The notes under the pieces: model-generated
Databases searched by the model: none
The model's input: the letters and a program-made list of their open reading frames with translations, nothing else
Told to the model about the DNA's origin: nothing
Source: Aromatoleum diolicum
GTDB lineage: Bacteria > Pseudomonadota > Gammaproteobacteria > Burkholderiales > Rhodocyclaceae
Direction: 5' to 3'
DNA: 64,000 nt
NCBI RefSeq assembly: GCF_012910955.1
Contig: NZ_WTVQ01000018.1
Coordinates: 38,991-102,990, forward strand
Shown: piece after piece, positions 18,319 to 28,194 of the stretch
Layout: each line of letters begins with the position of its first letter
Numbering within the stretch: position 1 is the first letter of the stretch
Program-made: the position numbers and the translations under genes

Positions 18319-18960
18319 ATGAACGATTGCCACGATCATCCTCCTCCCCATTCGTCGCAAATCGGAGTGGGCATCCCCCGCACACGCGAATTCGACGCCG
18401 TGGCCTTCGAGCGTGCCGTCAATGACCTGCTGGCCGCCTGCGGCGTCGCTACCGACACCACCCACACCGGCCGGACCGCGACACGTGTGCGCGAACTATG
18501 GCAGCGCCGGCTGCTCGGCGGCTACGACATGGACCCGGCCGAAGCGCTCGGCGAAGGCTTCCCGGACGACCGCAAGGATATGGTGGTCATTCGCGGCATC
18601 GCAGTGCACGGCGTGTGTCCGCATCATCTTGTGCCGTTTCGCGGAGTGGCCCATGTCGCCTACCTGCCAGGCGGGCGCCTGCATGGCTTCGGACGCATTG
18701 CGCGCCTTGTCGATGCCATAGGCCACCGCTTCACCTACCAGGAATGGATGACCCGCGACATCGCCGACGCGCTCTTGCACCATGGCCACGCGCGCGGCGC
18801 GGCCTGCATCATCGAAGCCGAACAACTGTGTCTGCTGCTCGGTGAAGACCGGCGGGGTGACGAACGCGTTGTCACCCAGGCCTTCGCCGGTGAATTCGAA
18901 ACGCGCGAACATCTGCGCGGCGAGTTCCTGCACGCGATCGGCAATCGCAGCCCGCGCTAA
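18319..18960 (+). CDS. Divergent GTP cyclohydrolase I (FolE) family protein
   Basis: 213 residues of the tunnel fold. Zinc ligands Cys100, His103 and Cys171 are kept (VCPHHLVPF and EQLC), as are Gln141-Glu142 (YQEWMT). Compared with E. coli FolE, recalled from memory, the active-site His179 is Gln169 here, Arg185 is Gly175, Lys136 is Arg126 and Glu111 is Pro101; the usual RG after the second Cys is missing. FolE makes dihydroneopterin triphosphate for folate and pterins. This copy may be a paralogue with altered chemistry. GGAG lies eight bases before the ATG. Confidence 0.85.
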   Translation: MNDCHDHPPPHSSQIGVGIPRTREFDAVAFERAVNDLLAACGVATDTTHTGRTATRVRELWQRRLLGGYDMDPAEALGEGFPDDRKDMVVIRGIAVHGVCPHHLVPFRGVAHVAYLPGGRLHGFGRIARLVDAIGHRFTYQEWMTRDIADALLHHGHARGAACIIEAEQLCLLLGEDRRGDERVVTQAFAGEFETREHLRGEFLHAIGNRSPR

Positions 18961-18991
18961 AGTCCGTTCGGCGGTCGGCCGGGCCACCCGC

Positions 18992-19324
18992 TCAATGCAG
19001 CGTGAAGGTAGTCGGCGCCCCCCGTGGCGCAATCTCGAGCATGATCACCTCTTTGCCTCGCACCATCACCGAACCGCGCAGCCGGTCGTTTCCTGAAACC
19101 GAATATTCGAACTCATAGACCCGCTGCGGACACATTCTCCCCTCGTCGTTACGCACCAGACGCAGCGAACGTAGAGACACGGTATCGTCGAGAAACTGTA
19201 CCCCTTCACGTGCGCACGCGTTGCGCGCCGCCAACACTCCGATTTCCCGCGTCCGGACGCCGTCAAGCCAAAGCCAGCCGCCCAGGCACAGCCCAATCAA
19301 CGCAAAAAGTTCGAGAGCTGACAT
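18992..19324 (-). CDS. DUF3301 family membrane-anchored protein
   Basis: 110 residues. One N-terminal transmembrane helix (about residues 3-20, LELFALIGLCLGGWLWLDG) is followed by a small soluble domain. That domain has AARNACAREGVQFLDDTVSL and YEFEYSVSGNDRLRGSVMVRG, the DUF3301 pattern. The function is unknown. It converges on folE and follows the phosphate carrier gene by 37 bases on the same strand. Confidence 0.88.
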   Translation of the reverse strand: MSALELFALIGLCLGGWLWLDGVRTREIGVLAARNACAREGVQFLDDTVSLRSLRLVRNDEGRMCPQRVYEFEYSVSGNDRLRGSVMVRGKEVIMLEIAPRGAPTTFTLH

Positions 19325-19361
19325 CGGAAGTCGTTCCTGATCGCCGTGCGGCGCATATTCA

Positions 19362-20945
19362 TCAATCGAGCATCATGCCGCGCATCATGTAAAACAGGAT
19401 GGCCGCCATGAGCGCCGAGGCTGGCACCGTAATCACCCATGCGGCGCCGACACGAAGCAGTTGCGAACGTTTGACCAGTTCATGGCGATATATATTGCGC
19501 AGGTTCTTGCGGTCGGTCTTGGAAAAATTCGCGGGGTCGAGTCGCTGCTTGGACCGGAGCTTCAGGTCCGCCAGCATTTCCCCTTTAACGTCGATCGACG
19601 CCCGGGCGAAGCGATCAAGAAACGCGTCGATCGCTTCCTGATCTCCCGCGGGGTGATGTGCCTTGATGTCGGCCACCATGCGGGCGTAGTTGCTCTTGAG
19701 GTATTCGCGCAGAAAACCCACACCGAATACGCCGCCAACGGCGATATGCGTCGAACTCACCGGCAAGCCGAACTGACTGGCGATAATCACCGTGACCGTT
19801 GTCGACATTGCGATGCAGTACGCACGCATCTGGTCCAGTTCGGTAATTTCCGAACCTACCGTCCGGATCACGGTGGCCCCGAACAGGGTAAGCCCCACCG
19901 ACAATCCTAGCGCCCCCACCATCATCACCCACAGCGGAACCGGCGCCGTACGCGAGATTTCCGCAGTCTCCGTGCTGAGCACATCGAGAATCGCTGCCAG
20001 CGGGCCGACGGCGTTGGCCACGTCATTCGAACCGTGCGCAAAACTCAGCAACGCCGCGGCAAAAATCAGCGGCGCGGTAAATAGCTCATTCACACTTCGC
20101 TTCGTGTTCGCAATCAGGTGCACGCGGCGCGCGAGGAGCAACCTCACCGACACCAGCGCTGTCACCGCACAGGCGAGACCCGCAAGGGCCGCGACGATAA
20201 AACTCACCGTCAAGACGTGCCGTAGCCCTGTGAGCAACACGTAGGTAACAAAAGCCCATGCCATGAATGCGACAAGATACGGCACCATGCGCGTGGCTGC
20301 CGCCACCATGTCGGGCTGGTAAGTGATACTGCGTTTGATCAGGTAGAGGAAGGCCGCCGCGACGACGCCGCCCATCAGCGGCGAAATCACCCAGCTCGCG
20401 ACAATCGCGCCCACCGAATTCCAGTTAGCGATCTCCACACCGCTGGCCGCGATTCCGGCGCCGAGCACCGCGCCAACAATGGAATGCGTGGTGGATACGG
20501 GGGCGCCTAGCGCATTGGAGAAGTTGAGCCAAAAGGCCGCCCCGAGCAGCGCCGCCATCATTACCCAGACGAACGTATCCGTATCGGGAATCTTCGACGG
20601 ATCGATGATGCCGCTGCGGATCGTGGCAACCACCTCGCCACCGGCGATCAGCGCACCGGCCGCCTCGAAAATGGCAGCAATGGTCAATGCGCCGGCCAGT
20701 GTCAGAGCCCGCGAGCCGACCGCCGGCCCGACATTGTTGGCGACGTCGTTGGCACCGATATTCATCGCCATGTACGCGGCGAGCATCGCGGCGATCACTA
20801 GCATGATGCCACCGTGACCTTCACCATTCATTGCGGCGTACAGCATGACGCCAACGACAAACATCAGCCCGATGCCAAGCCGAACGAGCTCCGCCCGCCC
20901 CTTTCTGGTAGCTTTTTCGATCTCGCTGATGTGCTTGAGCTCCAC
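19362..20945 (-). CDS. Inorganic phosphate transporter, PiT (PHO4) family
   Basis: 527 residues with ten or more membrane helices. The duplicated PHO4 signature is present: GANDVANNVGPAVGSRALT in the N-terminal half and GSNDVANAVGPLAAI in the C-terminal half, separated by a cytoplasmic loop. PiT carriers move metal-phosphate with protons or sodium at low affinity. A C-terminal tail carries an extra roughly 60-residue charged stretch before the last helices. The start is a GTG at 20945. No phosphate regulon site was seen. Confidence 0.93.
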   Translation of the reverse strand: MELKHISEIEKATRKGRAELVRLGIGLMFVVGVMLYAAMNGEGHGGIMLVIAAMLAAYMAMNIGANDVANNVGPAVGSRALTLAGALTIAAIFEAAGALIAGGEVVATIRSGIIDPSKIPDTDTFVWVMMAALLGAAFWLNFSNALGAPVSTTHSIVGAVLGAGIAASGVEIANWNSVGAIVASWVISPLMGGVVAAAFLYLIKRSITYQPDMVAAATRMVPYLVAFMAWAFVTYVLLTGLRHVLTVSFIVAALAGLACAVTALVSVRLLLARRVHLIANTKRSVNELFTAPLIFAAALLSFAHGSNDVANAVGPLAAILDVLSTETAEISRTAPVPLWVMMVGALGLSVGLTLFGATVIRTVGSEITELDQMRAYCIAMSTTVTVIIASQFGLPVSSTHIAVGGVFGVGFLREYLKSNYARMVADIKAHHPAGDQEAIDAFLDRFARASIDVKGEMLADLKLRSKQRLDPANFSKTDRKNLRNIYRHELVKRSQLLRVGAAWVITVPASALMAAILFYMMRGMMLD

Positions 20946-21041
20946 GTCGCAACGCCCGGGATATAGGAAGCTGCGTATTCTTCCAGAGATACGCCGTTAA
21001 CCAAATCGCAATAAACTGTGCGGCCCGAAGGAAGCGGCAGA

Positions 21042-21398
21042 TCAGAGGCGGTCGTACTTGTCCGAACGGCCACGGGACTTGTCGCCGGGGTAGCGAGCGG
21101 CATTGACATCGATCTTGCGCCGTGCAGCATCGGCAAGATCGATGTCGAGCACATCCGCCAGACGGACCAGGTAAAGCAGCACGTCGGCAAGCTCGAGCGC
21201 AACCTCGGCCCGTTGTTCAGGTTGCAACGCGGCAGATTCCTCGGGGCTGAGCCACTGGAAGTGCTCGATTACCTCACCGGCCTCGCCTGCCAGCGCCATC
21301 GCAAGATTCTTCGGCGTGTGAAAACGATCCCACTCACGCTCCGCGGCAAACACGCGCAGCGCATCACGGAGTTCGTGCAACGAGTCGGCGGCGCTCAT
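21042..21398 (-). CDS. MazG-like nucleotide pyrophosphohydrolase (RS21-C6/dCTPase type)
   Basis: 118 residues. The MazG-fold metal site is visible: GEAGEVIEHFQW supplies the E-x2-E pair and ELADVLLYLVRL supplies the E-x2-D pair, as in RS21-C6/DCTPP1 enzymes that cut dCTP or modified dNTPs to the monophosphate. Length and lack of a second domain fit the short single-domain form. Its ATG overlaps the stop of rlmJ by four bases (ATGA), so it is translationally coupled to it. Confidence 0.88.
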   Translation of the reverse strand: MSAADSLHELRDALRVFAAEREWDRFHTPKNLAMALAGEAGEVIEHFQWLSPEESAALQPEQRAEVALELADVLLYLVRLADVLDIDLADAARRKIDVNAARYPGDKSRGRSDKYDRL

Positions 21399-22240
21399 TC
21401 GATGTGATGCTCTAGATCAAAACCGGCACTGTCATCCTCGCCGAGCGTGCGCGCCAGCCATGGCATAACCGATTCCAGTGTTTCCGGCAGCACCCATGGC
21501 GGATTCACAATGTAAAGTCCGCTACCGAACATGCCGAAGCCGTCACGCGCCGGCTTGCGCACCGCCAAGCGCACGTCGAGCCAGTTTTCCGCCCCGAGGT
21601 CTGCCAGCCGGCCTGGCAACTGCCGCGCTTCCGGCCGGGCAAGCATGGGGTACCACACTGCATAGGTCCCGCCAGGAAATCGCTTTATCGCGTCAGCAAG
21701 CGTGTCGACCACACGGCGGTAATCGTCCTTCACCTCGTACGGCGGATCGATCAGCACCACCACGCGGCGCGAGGGTGGCGGCAACAATCCGCGCAGGCTT
21801 GCAAAGCCGTCGGCCTTGCGAACCACGACGCGATCGGTATCGCGGGCGAAGGTCTGGCCAAGCAAGTCCACATCTGCGGGATGGAGTTCGAACAGGCGCA
21901 TGCGATCCTGCTCGCGCAATTGCGTCATCGCCAATGCCGGCGAACCCGGGTAGAAGGTCAGGCGGCCATGCGGATTGAACTGGGCTAACGCATCGAGATA
22001 GGCCTGCATGGCTTGCGGAACGTCTTCGCGCCCCCACAACCGCCCTATTCCGTCGACAAATTCCGCGTTCTTCCCCGCCTGTTCGCTGTCCAGCGCATAG
22101 CAACCCGCCCCGGCGTGGGTGTCGACATACCACCACGGTTTGTCCTTGCGGTTGAAATAGCGCAGAAGCTCGATCAGCACAAAGTGTTTGAGAACATCGG
22201 CGTGGTTGCCGGCGTGGAAGGCGTGGCGGTAACTGAGCAT
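21395..22240 (-). CDS. rlmJ: 23S rRNA (adenine(2030)-N6)-methyltransferase RlmJ
   Basis: 281 residues beginning MLSYRHAFHAGNHADVLKH, the RlmJ signature that places a His-rich N terminus next to the active site. The catalytic DPPYE motif and the C-terminal GSGLYIVNPPW block are present. RlmJ methylates A2030 of 23S rRNA. The start at 22240 was chosen from the conserved beginning; the frame stays open upstream into the opposite gene. The downstream MazG-like gene overlaps by four bases. Confidence 0.95.
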   Translation of the reverse strand: MLSYRHAFHAGNHADVLKHFVLIELLRYFNRKDKPWWYVDTHAGAGCYALDSEQAGKNAEFVDGIGRLWGREDVPQAMQAYLDALAQFNPHGRLTFYPGSPALAMTQLREQDRMRLFELHPADVDLLGQTFARDTDRVVVRKADGFASLRGLLPPPSRRVVVLIDPPYEVKDDYRRVVDTLADAIKRFPGGTYAVWYPMLARPEARQLPGRLADLGAENWLDVRLAVRKPARDGFGMFGSGLYIVNPPWVLPETLESVMPWLARTLGEDDSAGFDLEHHIE

Positions 22241-22339
22241 GAAAGGAAGAATCCTGAGTAGGCGGCGAATGCTAACACTGCCTGCTATGATTGCGCCCCT
22301 GCCGGCGCACGCGCAGCCGGTCCCGACGGAGACAAAATA

Positions 22340-22888
22340 ATGGCGATTTACGCCCTCGGCGAACGCACCCCGCACTTTGGAGAAGGCTGCTGGGTTGCCG
22401 ACAACGCCACAGTAATCGGCCAGGTGGAAGCCGGCCGCAACGTTAGTGTCTGGTACAACGTGGTGATTCGCGGCGACAATGACCCGATCACGATTGGCGA
22501 TAATACCAACATCCAGGACGGCTCGATCCTGCACAACGACGACGGTGTGCCGCTGGTCATCGGCTCCAATGTGACCGTTGGCCACATGGTGATGCTGCAC
22601 GGCTGCACCGTCGGCGACGGATCGCTTATTGGTATCAACGCCGTCGTCCTCAACCACGCCGTGATCGGCAAGGACTGCATCATCGGCGCCAATGCGCTGA
22701 TCCCGGAAGGCAAGGTCATCCCCGATCGTTCACTGGTCGTCGGTTCGCCGGGGCGAATCATCCGTGAACTGACCGACGAGGACATCGCCGGCCTACGCCA
22801 GAATGCGGTCAACTACGTTCAGAACGCCCACATGTACGCCGCGGAACTTCGCCACATCAGCCCGGTTCTGCCCAAGCGACCGGGCTGA
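22340..22888 (+). CDS. Gamma carbonic anhydrase family protein (left-handed beta helix)
   Basis: 182 residues of hexapeptide repeats forming a left-handed beta helix, followed by a C-terminal helix. The three metal-binding His of gamma carbonic anhydrases are present in ILHND and VGHMVMLHGC, and the GDNTNIQDGS segment is typical. The family includes YrdA and PaaY, whose activity varies from carbonic anhydrase to thioesterase, so the reaction is not certain. It is divergent from rlmJ across 99 bases. Confidence 0.92.
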   Translation: MAIYALGERTPHFGEGCWVADNATVIGQVEAGRNVSVWYNVVIRGDNDPITIGDNTNIQDGSILHNDDGVPLVIGSNVTVGHMVMLHGCTVGDGSLIGINAVVLNHAVIGKDCIIGANALIPEGKVIPDRSLVVGSPGRIIRELTDEDIAGLRQNAVNYVQNAHMYAAELRHISPVLPKRPG

Positions 22889-22966
22889 GCCCCTCTCACG
22901 CATGTCGTCGGCCGTACCGGCAGCACCACAGGGACCGTCGGCACGGCCCCTGACGGTCTCTCCGAC

Positions 22967-23839
22967 TCAGGCACTGTTGGGCGTGCCGGCGCGAGTGAGC
23001 CAGACGACGGCCCCCAGTATCACGACGCCGCCGACAATCTGATTCGGCAGGATCGGTTCGCCGAGAAAAGTCGCAGCCAGCACGAAGGTCACCACCGGCT
23101 CGAGTGTCGACAGCGTCGCCGCATCGGCGGCACCCAGCTTTTGCATGCCGACGAAGAAGCTCACCATCGCAATCACCGTCGACACGACAGCGATCAGCAC
23201 GACCGCAAGCCAGCCGGTCGCGCCCTGCGGCCATAACGGCCCATTCAGCGCCGCCAGTGCACCGAATACCACTGCCGCGGCAATCATCACCACGGTAGCC
23301 GAGGCCAGTGGTGCCTCCTCGTTCATCACCCGGCTCCCGACCAGAATATATATGGAGTAGATCACCGCCGCCCCGACCCCTAGTGCAATCCCCAGAGGTT
23401 GGCCGCTGACGCTGCCACCAATCGTCAACGCGGTCCCGGCCAGCGCCGCCAGCACCGCGGCAAGGCGCCCCGCAGTCAGTCGCCGGCGAAGAATTACCGC
23501 GCCGATCACGGTTACCAAGATCGGGTAAAGATAGAGCAACAGCGCGACGAGCCCGGCCGACGCATAATTCAGCGCGGAGAAAAAGCTGAAAGACTGCCCG
23601 ACGTACCCGACTCCACCCATCGCGGCAAGAATCACGAGGTTCCGCGACGAGGGCCAGCGGCGGCGGCTGGCCAGCATTACGACCGACATCAGCACCGCAG
23701 CGATCAGGAAGCGCAGAAACAGGACCGTCACGACATCCGCGCCACTGTCCCGAGCAAAACGCGCGAAAATCGCCATCGCACCGAATGCCGTCGCCGAAAC
23801 CGCGATATACAGAGCCCCGACAAAGCGCCCGTTGCTCAT
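22967..23839 (-). CDS. DMT-superfamily transporter (EamA)
   Basis: 290 residues, ten predicted helices in two EamA repeats. The first repeat carries FARDSGADVVTVLFLRF and the second STLEPVVTFVLAATFLGEPILP, the family pattern at the fourth helix of each repeat. The export substrate is unknown. The ATG at 23839 is preceded by GGAGGT, an excellent ribosome-binding site, which decides against the longer frame beginning at 23881. It converges on the gamma carbonic anhydrase gene. Confidence 0.9.
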   Translation of the reverse strand: MSNGRFVGALYIAVSATAFGAMAIFARFARDSGADVVTVLFLRFLIAAVLMSVVMLASRRRWPSSRNLVILAAMGGVGYVGQSFSFFSALNYASAGLVALLLYLYPILVTVIGAVILRRRLTAGRLAAVLAALAGTALTIGGSVSGQPLGIALGVGAAVIYSIYILVGSRVMNEEAPLASATVVMIAAAVVFGALAALNGPLWPQGATGWLAVVLIAVVSTVIAMVSFFVGMQKLGAADAATLSTLEPVVTFVLAATFLGEPILPNQIVGGVVILGAVVWLTRAGTPNSA

Positions 23840-24102
23840 GCCACCTCCGGATATGAAAATCGATATGCTTGCCCACGCCACAAGGCATGGTCAATGCTGC
23901 GCCCGCAGAGTTACCGCCATGTCGGAATTAGCCGCGGACGCGGCGTACCGGCACGCGCCTAGCTTTCCCGCCGCACCCGAATCCGCATCCGCACGCTTGT
24001 GCGACGATCATTATTTACAAGACATTACACGCACCCGTGCGCCCGTGCGCTGAGTGGCGTTACACTGCGCGCCTCCAGGCACTCACGCAGGGGATTGCCC
24101 TC
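23840..24102. other. Intergenic region, 263 bases, divergent promoters presumed
   Basis: This region separates the DMT exporter (leftward) from the SIMPL-domain gene (rightward) and must hold both promoters. An AT-rich patch near 24008-24030 is the only stretch that stands out. I saw no convincing -35/-10 pair, repeat or small coding frame. Confidence 0.5.
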
Positions 24103-24810
24103 ATGATTTTCATTCCGCGACGACATCTGCTTGCGTTACCGCTAGCTCTCCTTCTGCTCGGCAACGTCCATGCCGCCGCGGCAGAACCGGCGCGCGCGCC
24201 AACCACCGTCGAACTGTCCGCGGAGGCGAGCCGCCCGGCCCGGAACGACATGGCCACCGCAATCCTGTATTTCCAGGCCGACGACAAGAGCCCGGCTGCA
24301 CTCTCGCGCCAGGTGAATGCGGCGATCGCCGCTGCGCTCGAACAGACACGTACCTATCCCGCAGTCAAGGCGAAGACCTCCGGCGCGAGCACCTTCCCCG
24401 TTTATGGCAAGGAAGGACGGAAGATCGAAGGCTGGCGGATGCGATCGGAGATACATCTCGAAAGCCGCGACATTGCCGCGCTGTCCGAATTGCTCGGCAA
24501 GCTCCAAAGCAGCCTTGCCCTCGCCAGCCTCGCAATGCAGCCAGCACCGGATACGCGCAAGAGCACCGCCGATCTCGCCGCTACCGATGCCATCCACGCC
24601 TTTCAGGCACGGGCCCAATCGATTGCCGGCACCTTGGGCAAGCCGTACCGCATCCGCCATCTCTCGGTAACCTATGGCGGCAATCAACGCCCGGTTTTCC
24701 CGGTCATGAAATCGGCCGCATTCGCCGCCGATGCCGCACCAATGGCCGTCGAAGCGGGCGAAAGCGAAATCGCCGTCACGGTCAGCGGCACCATCGAACT
24801 CAGCGACTGA
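24103..24810 (+). CDS. SIMPL domain (DUF541) exported protein
   Basis: 235 residues beginning MIFIPRRHLLALPLALLLLG, a signal peptide cleaved near the AAAAEP region. The mature part is a SIMPL/DUF541 domain: VELSAEASRPARNDMATAILYF near its start and the end AGESEIAVTVSGTIELSD. These are periplasmic or surface proteins of unclear role related to BP26/OMP28. The ATG at 24103 follows AGGGG at nine bases. Two further exported proteins follow on the same strand. Confidence 0.86.
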   Translation: MIFIPRRHLLALPLALLLLGNVHAAAAEPARAPTTVELSAEASRPARNDMATAILYFQADDKSPAALSRQVNAAIAAALEQTRTYPAVKAKTSGASTFPVYGKEGRKIEGWRMRSEIHLESRDIAALSELLGKLQSSLALASLAMQPAPDTRKSTADLAATDAIHAFQARAQSIAGTLGKPYRIRHLSVTYGGNQRPVFPVMKSAAFAADAAPMAVEAGESEIAVTVSGTIELSD

Positions 24811-24858
24811 CCCTGCGGTCCGCAGACCCGCTCCTGCCCCCCACTATTTAACAAGAAT

Positions 24859-25185
24859 ATGCATCTGAATCGCCACCTCGTCGTACTCTCGGCCCTGCTG
24901 GGCACAGCTGGCATGCTTGCAAACTCGGCATACACACGTGATGCATCGCGCATCGTCAGTTACGCCTGTCCGAGCGGCGAGCAATTTACAGTTGAATACC
25001 TGCGAGATCATATCCGCCTGCGAACGGGTGCCGGAGTCTTCGCCCTCGCGAACGAACCGGCGGCGTCAGGCGAAAAATACTCTGACGGCCAGACCGTCTT
25101 CTGGAGCAAGGGCGACTACGCACAACTCGAACGCCAGGGACTGCCCCGTCACACGGATTGCAGCGCGCGCGAACGCCAGTTGTAA
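24859..25185 (+). CDS. MliC/C-type lysozyme-inhibitor-like exported protein
   Basis: 108 residues. The N-terminal hydrophobic segment (about residues 7-24) looks like a signal peptide. The mature part shows the MliC layout: Y-x-C (SYACPSGEQFTVEY), ASGEKYSDGQTVFWSKGDYAQL, and a second Cys near the C terminus that can pair with the first. MliC-type proteins inhibit host lysozyme in the periplasm. It has no lipobox, so it would be a soluble PliC-like form. The match is moderate. Confidence 0.75.
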   Translation: MHLNRHLVVLSALLGTAGMLANSAYTRDASRIVSYACPSGEQFTVEYLRDHIRLRTGAGVFALANEPAASGEKYSDGQTVFWSKGDYAQLERQGLPRHTDCSARERQL

Positions 25186-25329
25186 ATCCTCTGACGACTG
25201 GCAAGCCACGCCGCAATTTCTTTTTTCCACGGCGCGGGACAGCTCATGCGAAGCTGCTGTGCGTTTCGGACTGGACACGGCAGGGTGGATTCAAATATCT
25301 TTGCTGAAACCGCGTCCGGATCTCCGCCG

Positions 25330-25890
25330 ATGACTGTCCGAATCTTTCCCCGTCCGGCTCTCACCGGCATCTTGCTTGCGCTGATCGCCAGCGTGCTCGC
25401 AGCATGCAGCAGCATCCCGACGACCTCGCCGGGCAACGCATCTCTGACGCGGGAGGCTAGCAGACCGGATCCGCTCGACCAGGATTACTTCGTTTTCGAG
25501 GATCGACAGCATTCACAGGAAATGGTGATCTTCGCCCTCGGTCTGCTGGATACCGGCTACCGTTTCGGCGGCCGCAACCCGGACGCGGGTATGGACTGTA
25601 GCGGCATGGTCAGTTACATCGTCGAGCAGATAACAGGGCGTCGATTGCCTCACAATGCTGCAAAAATCGCGGAACTGACACGACCGGTCTCAATCTCATT
25701 GTTACAAGCCGGCGACCTCGTGTTCTTCAATACCGCAAACCGGCGCCACTCGCACATGGGCATCTACATGGGCGAAGGAAAATTTGTGCACGCTCCCTCC
25801 AGCCGCGGGCGTATACGCGTCGAGCGTCTGGACAATCCGTACTTCGGACCAAGGATAGACGGTGCGCGCACATTGATTGCATCAAGCTAG
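25330..25890 (+). CDS. NlpC/P60 (C40) family lipoprotein peptidase
   Basis: 186 residues. A signal peptide ends in a lipobox LAAC near residue 25, so it is an outer-membrane or periplasmic lipoprotein. The C40 domain has the catalytic Cys90 in MDCSGMVSY, His142 in HSHMGIYMG and a third polar residue His154 in FVHAPS, with GDLVFFNT between. Such enzymes cut D-glutamyl-meso-DAP bonds in peptidoglycan, as Spr/MepS does. The weak ribosome-binding site gives some doubt on the start, but the lipobox position supports it. Confidence 0.9.
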   Translation: MTVRIFPRPALTGILLALIASVLAACSSIPTTSPGNASLTREASRPDPLDQDYFVFEDRQHSQEMVIFALGLLDTGYRFGGRNPDAGMDCSGMVSYIVEQITGRRLPHNAAKIAELTRPVSISLLQAGDLVFFNTANRRHSHMGIYMGEGKFVHAPSSRGRIRVERLDNPYFGPRIDGARTLIASS

Positions 25891-25986
25891 GCGACCCGGA
25901 CGCTTACAAGCCGGGGCGGCGACAAGCAGGAAGCCGACGCAGACAGGAAGCACATTCATTAGCCCCCTACTGCAGGAGGAAGCGCC

Positions 25987-26418
25987 ATGCCCACACGCAA
26001 AATCCGCGACGTCATCACCCATCAGACCATTCTGACCGCCAGCGCGGATCTCTCGGTACGAGAGGCGGCTCGCCGCATGGCAGCAACGCGGGTCGGCTCG
26101 ATCATGATTACCGACGGCGGCACGCTGGCCGGCATTTTTACCGAGCGGGACGGACTGGTACGCGTCCTCGCGGCCGGTCTCGACCCCGAGACCACTACGC
26201 TCGCGCAGGTCATGACATCCACCCCCATCACCGCCAGTCCGGAAAGCCCACTGGGTCATGCGTTGCACATGATGAACGAAGGCGGATTCCGCCACGTTCC
26301 AATAGTCGAAAACGGCCGCCCGGTCGGCATGGTATCGGCGCGCGATGCACTCGGTCCGGAAATCGTTGCCTTCGAAGGCGAACTGCAGCAACGTGAAACA
26401 ATTACCGAACTGCTGTAG
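25987..26418 (+). CDS. CBS-domain protein, stand-alone pair
   Basis: 143 residues forming two CBS repeats. The first ends in GSIMITDGGTLAGIFTERD, the second in GFRHVPIVENGRPVGMVSARD. Stand-alone CBS pairs bind adenosine nucleotides and act as energy sensors for a partner protein, none of which is evident here. AGGAGG lies eight bases before the ATG, a strong ribosome-binding site. The gene converges on ftsB. Confidence 0.92.
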   Translation: MPTRKIRDVITHQTILTASADLSVREAARRMAATRVGSIMITDGGTLAGIFTERDGLVRVLAAGLDPETTTLAQVMTSTPITASPESPLGHALHMMNEGGFRHVPIVENGRPVGMVSARDALGPEIVAFEGELQQRETITELL

Positions 26419-26425
26419 CGGACGG

Positions 26426-26471
26426 TTCAGCACCCCGCAGCGGCCTGCTTATGGCTTCTGCGGGGTGTGAA
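26426..26471. terminator. Convergent-gene hairpin between the CBS gene and ftsB
   Basis: CACCCCGCAG (26431-26440) and CTGCGGGGTG (26458-26467) form a perfect 10-base stem, extendable by four pairs with a one-base bulge. It spans the last codons of ftsB and the CBS downstream region. No U tract follows on either strand, so it may act as a bidirectional or processing hairpin. Confidence 0.5.
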
Positions 26472-26724
26472 CGAAGATTTCGCCCGGCTTGGTCAAGCCA
26501 AGCTCGAAACGCGCACGTTCCTCGATAGCTTCGTTGCCGGACTTGAGGTCACGCACTTCCGCTTCAAGACCCGCATTGCGCTGTTCGAGTTGACGGTTGG
26601 TTTCGCGCTGGGACTGCAACTGACGGTCGACGTCCCATACCCGTAGCCAGCCGCCCTTACCCAACCATAGCGGGTACTGCAGGGCGACCACCAGCAGGGC
26701 CAGGAAGATGACGGGCCAGCGCAT
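26449..26724 (-). CDS. ftsB: Cell division protein FtsB
   Basis: 91 residues: one N-terminal membrane helix ([20 protein letters not shown]) followed by a coiled coil (about residues 30-70) and the conserved C-terminal [17 protein letters not shown]. FtsB links FtsL and FtsQ in the divisome. I chose the ATG at 26724; a TTG at 26730 with AAGG four bases ahead is possible. The gene follows eno in the usual betaproteobacterial order, with a terminator between. Confidence 0.95.
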   Translation of the reverse strand: MRWPVIFLALLVVALQYPLWLGKGGWLRVWDVDRQLQSQRETNRQLEQRNAGLEAEVRDLKSGNEAIEERARFELGLTKPGEIFVHTPQKP

Positions 26725-26751
26725 ACTCAATGAACCTTGCCTGAACTAAAA

Positions 26752-26780
26752 GAAGGCCGACGGGAAATCCGTCGGCCTTT
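26752..26780 (-). terminator. Rho-independent terminator after eno
   Basis: AAGGCCGACGG (26753-26763) and CCGTCGGCCTT (26769-26779) form an 11-base perfect stem with a five-base loop. On the minus strand it is followed by TTCTTTTAG. It lies between the end of eno and the ftsB start. Confidence 0.8.
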
Positions 26781-26832
26781 GATTTGAAAACGCTCGGCCA
26801 GCCGGACAGGCCGACCACCGCGCGCGAAACGC

Positions 26833-28194
<1,362 letters not shown>

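Noticed and set aside
23839..23881. Longer N terminus for the second EamA protein
   Set aside because: GGAGGT just before the ATG at 23839 fixes the start there.
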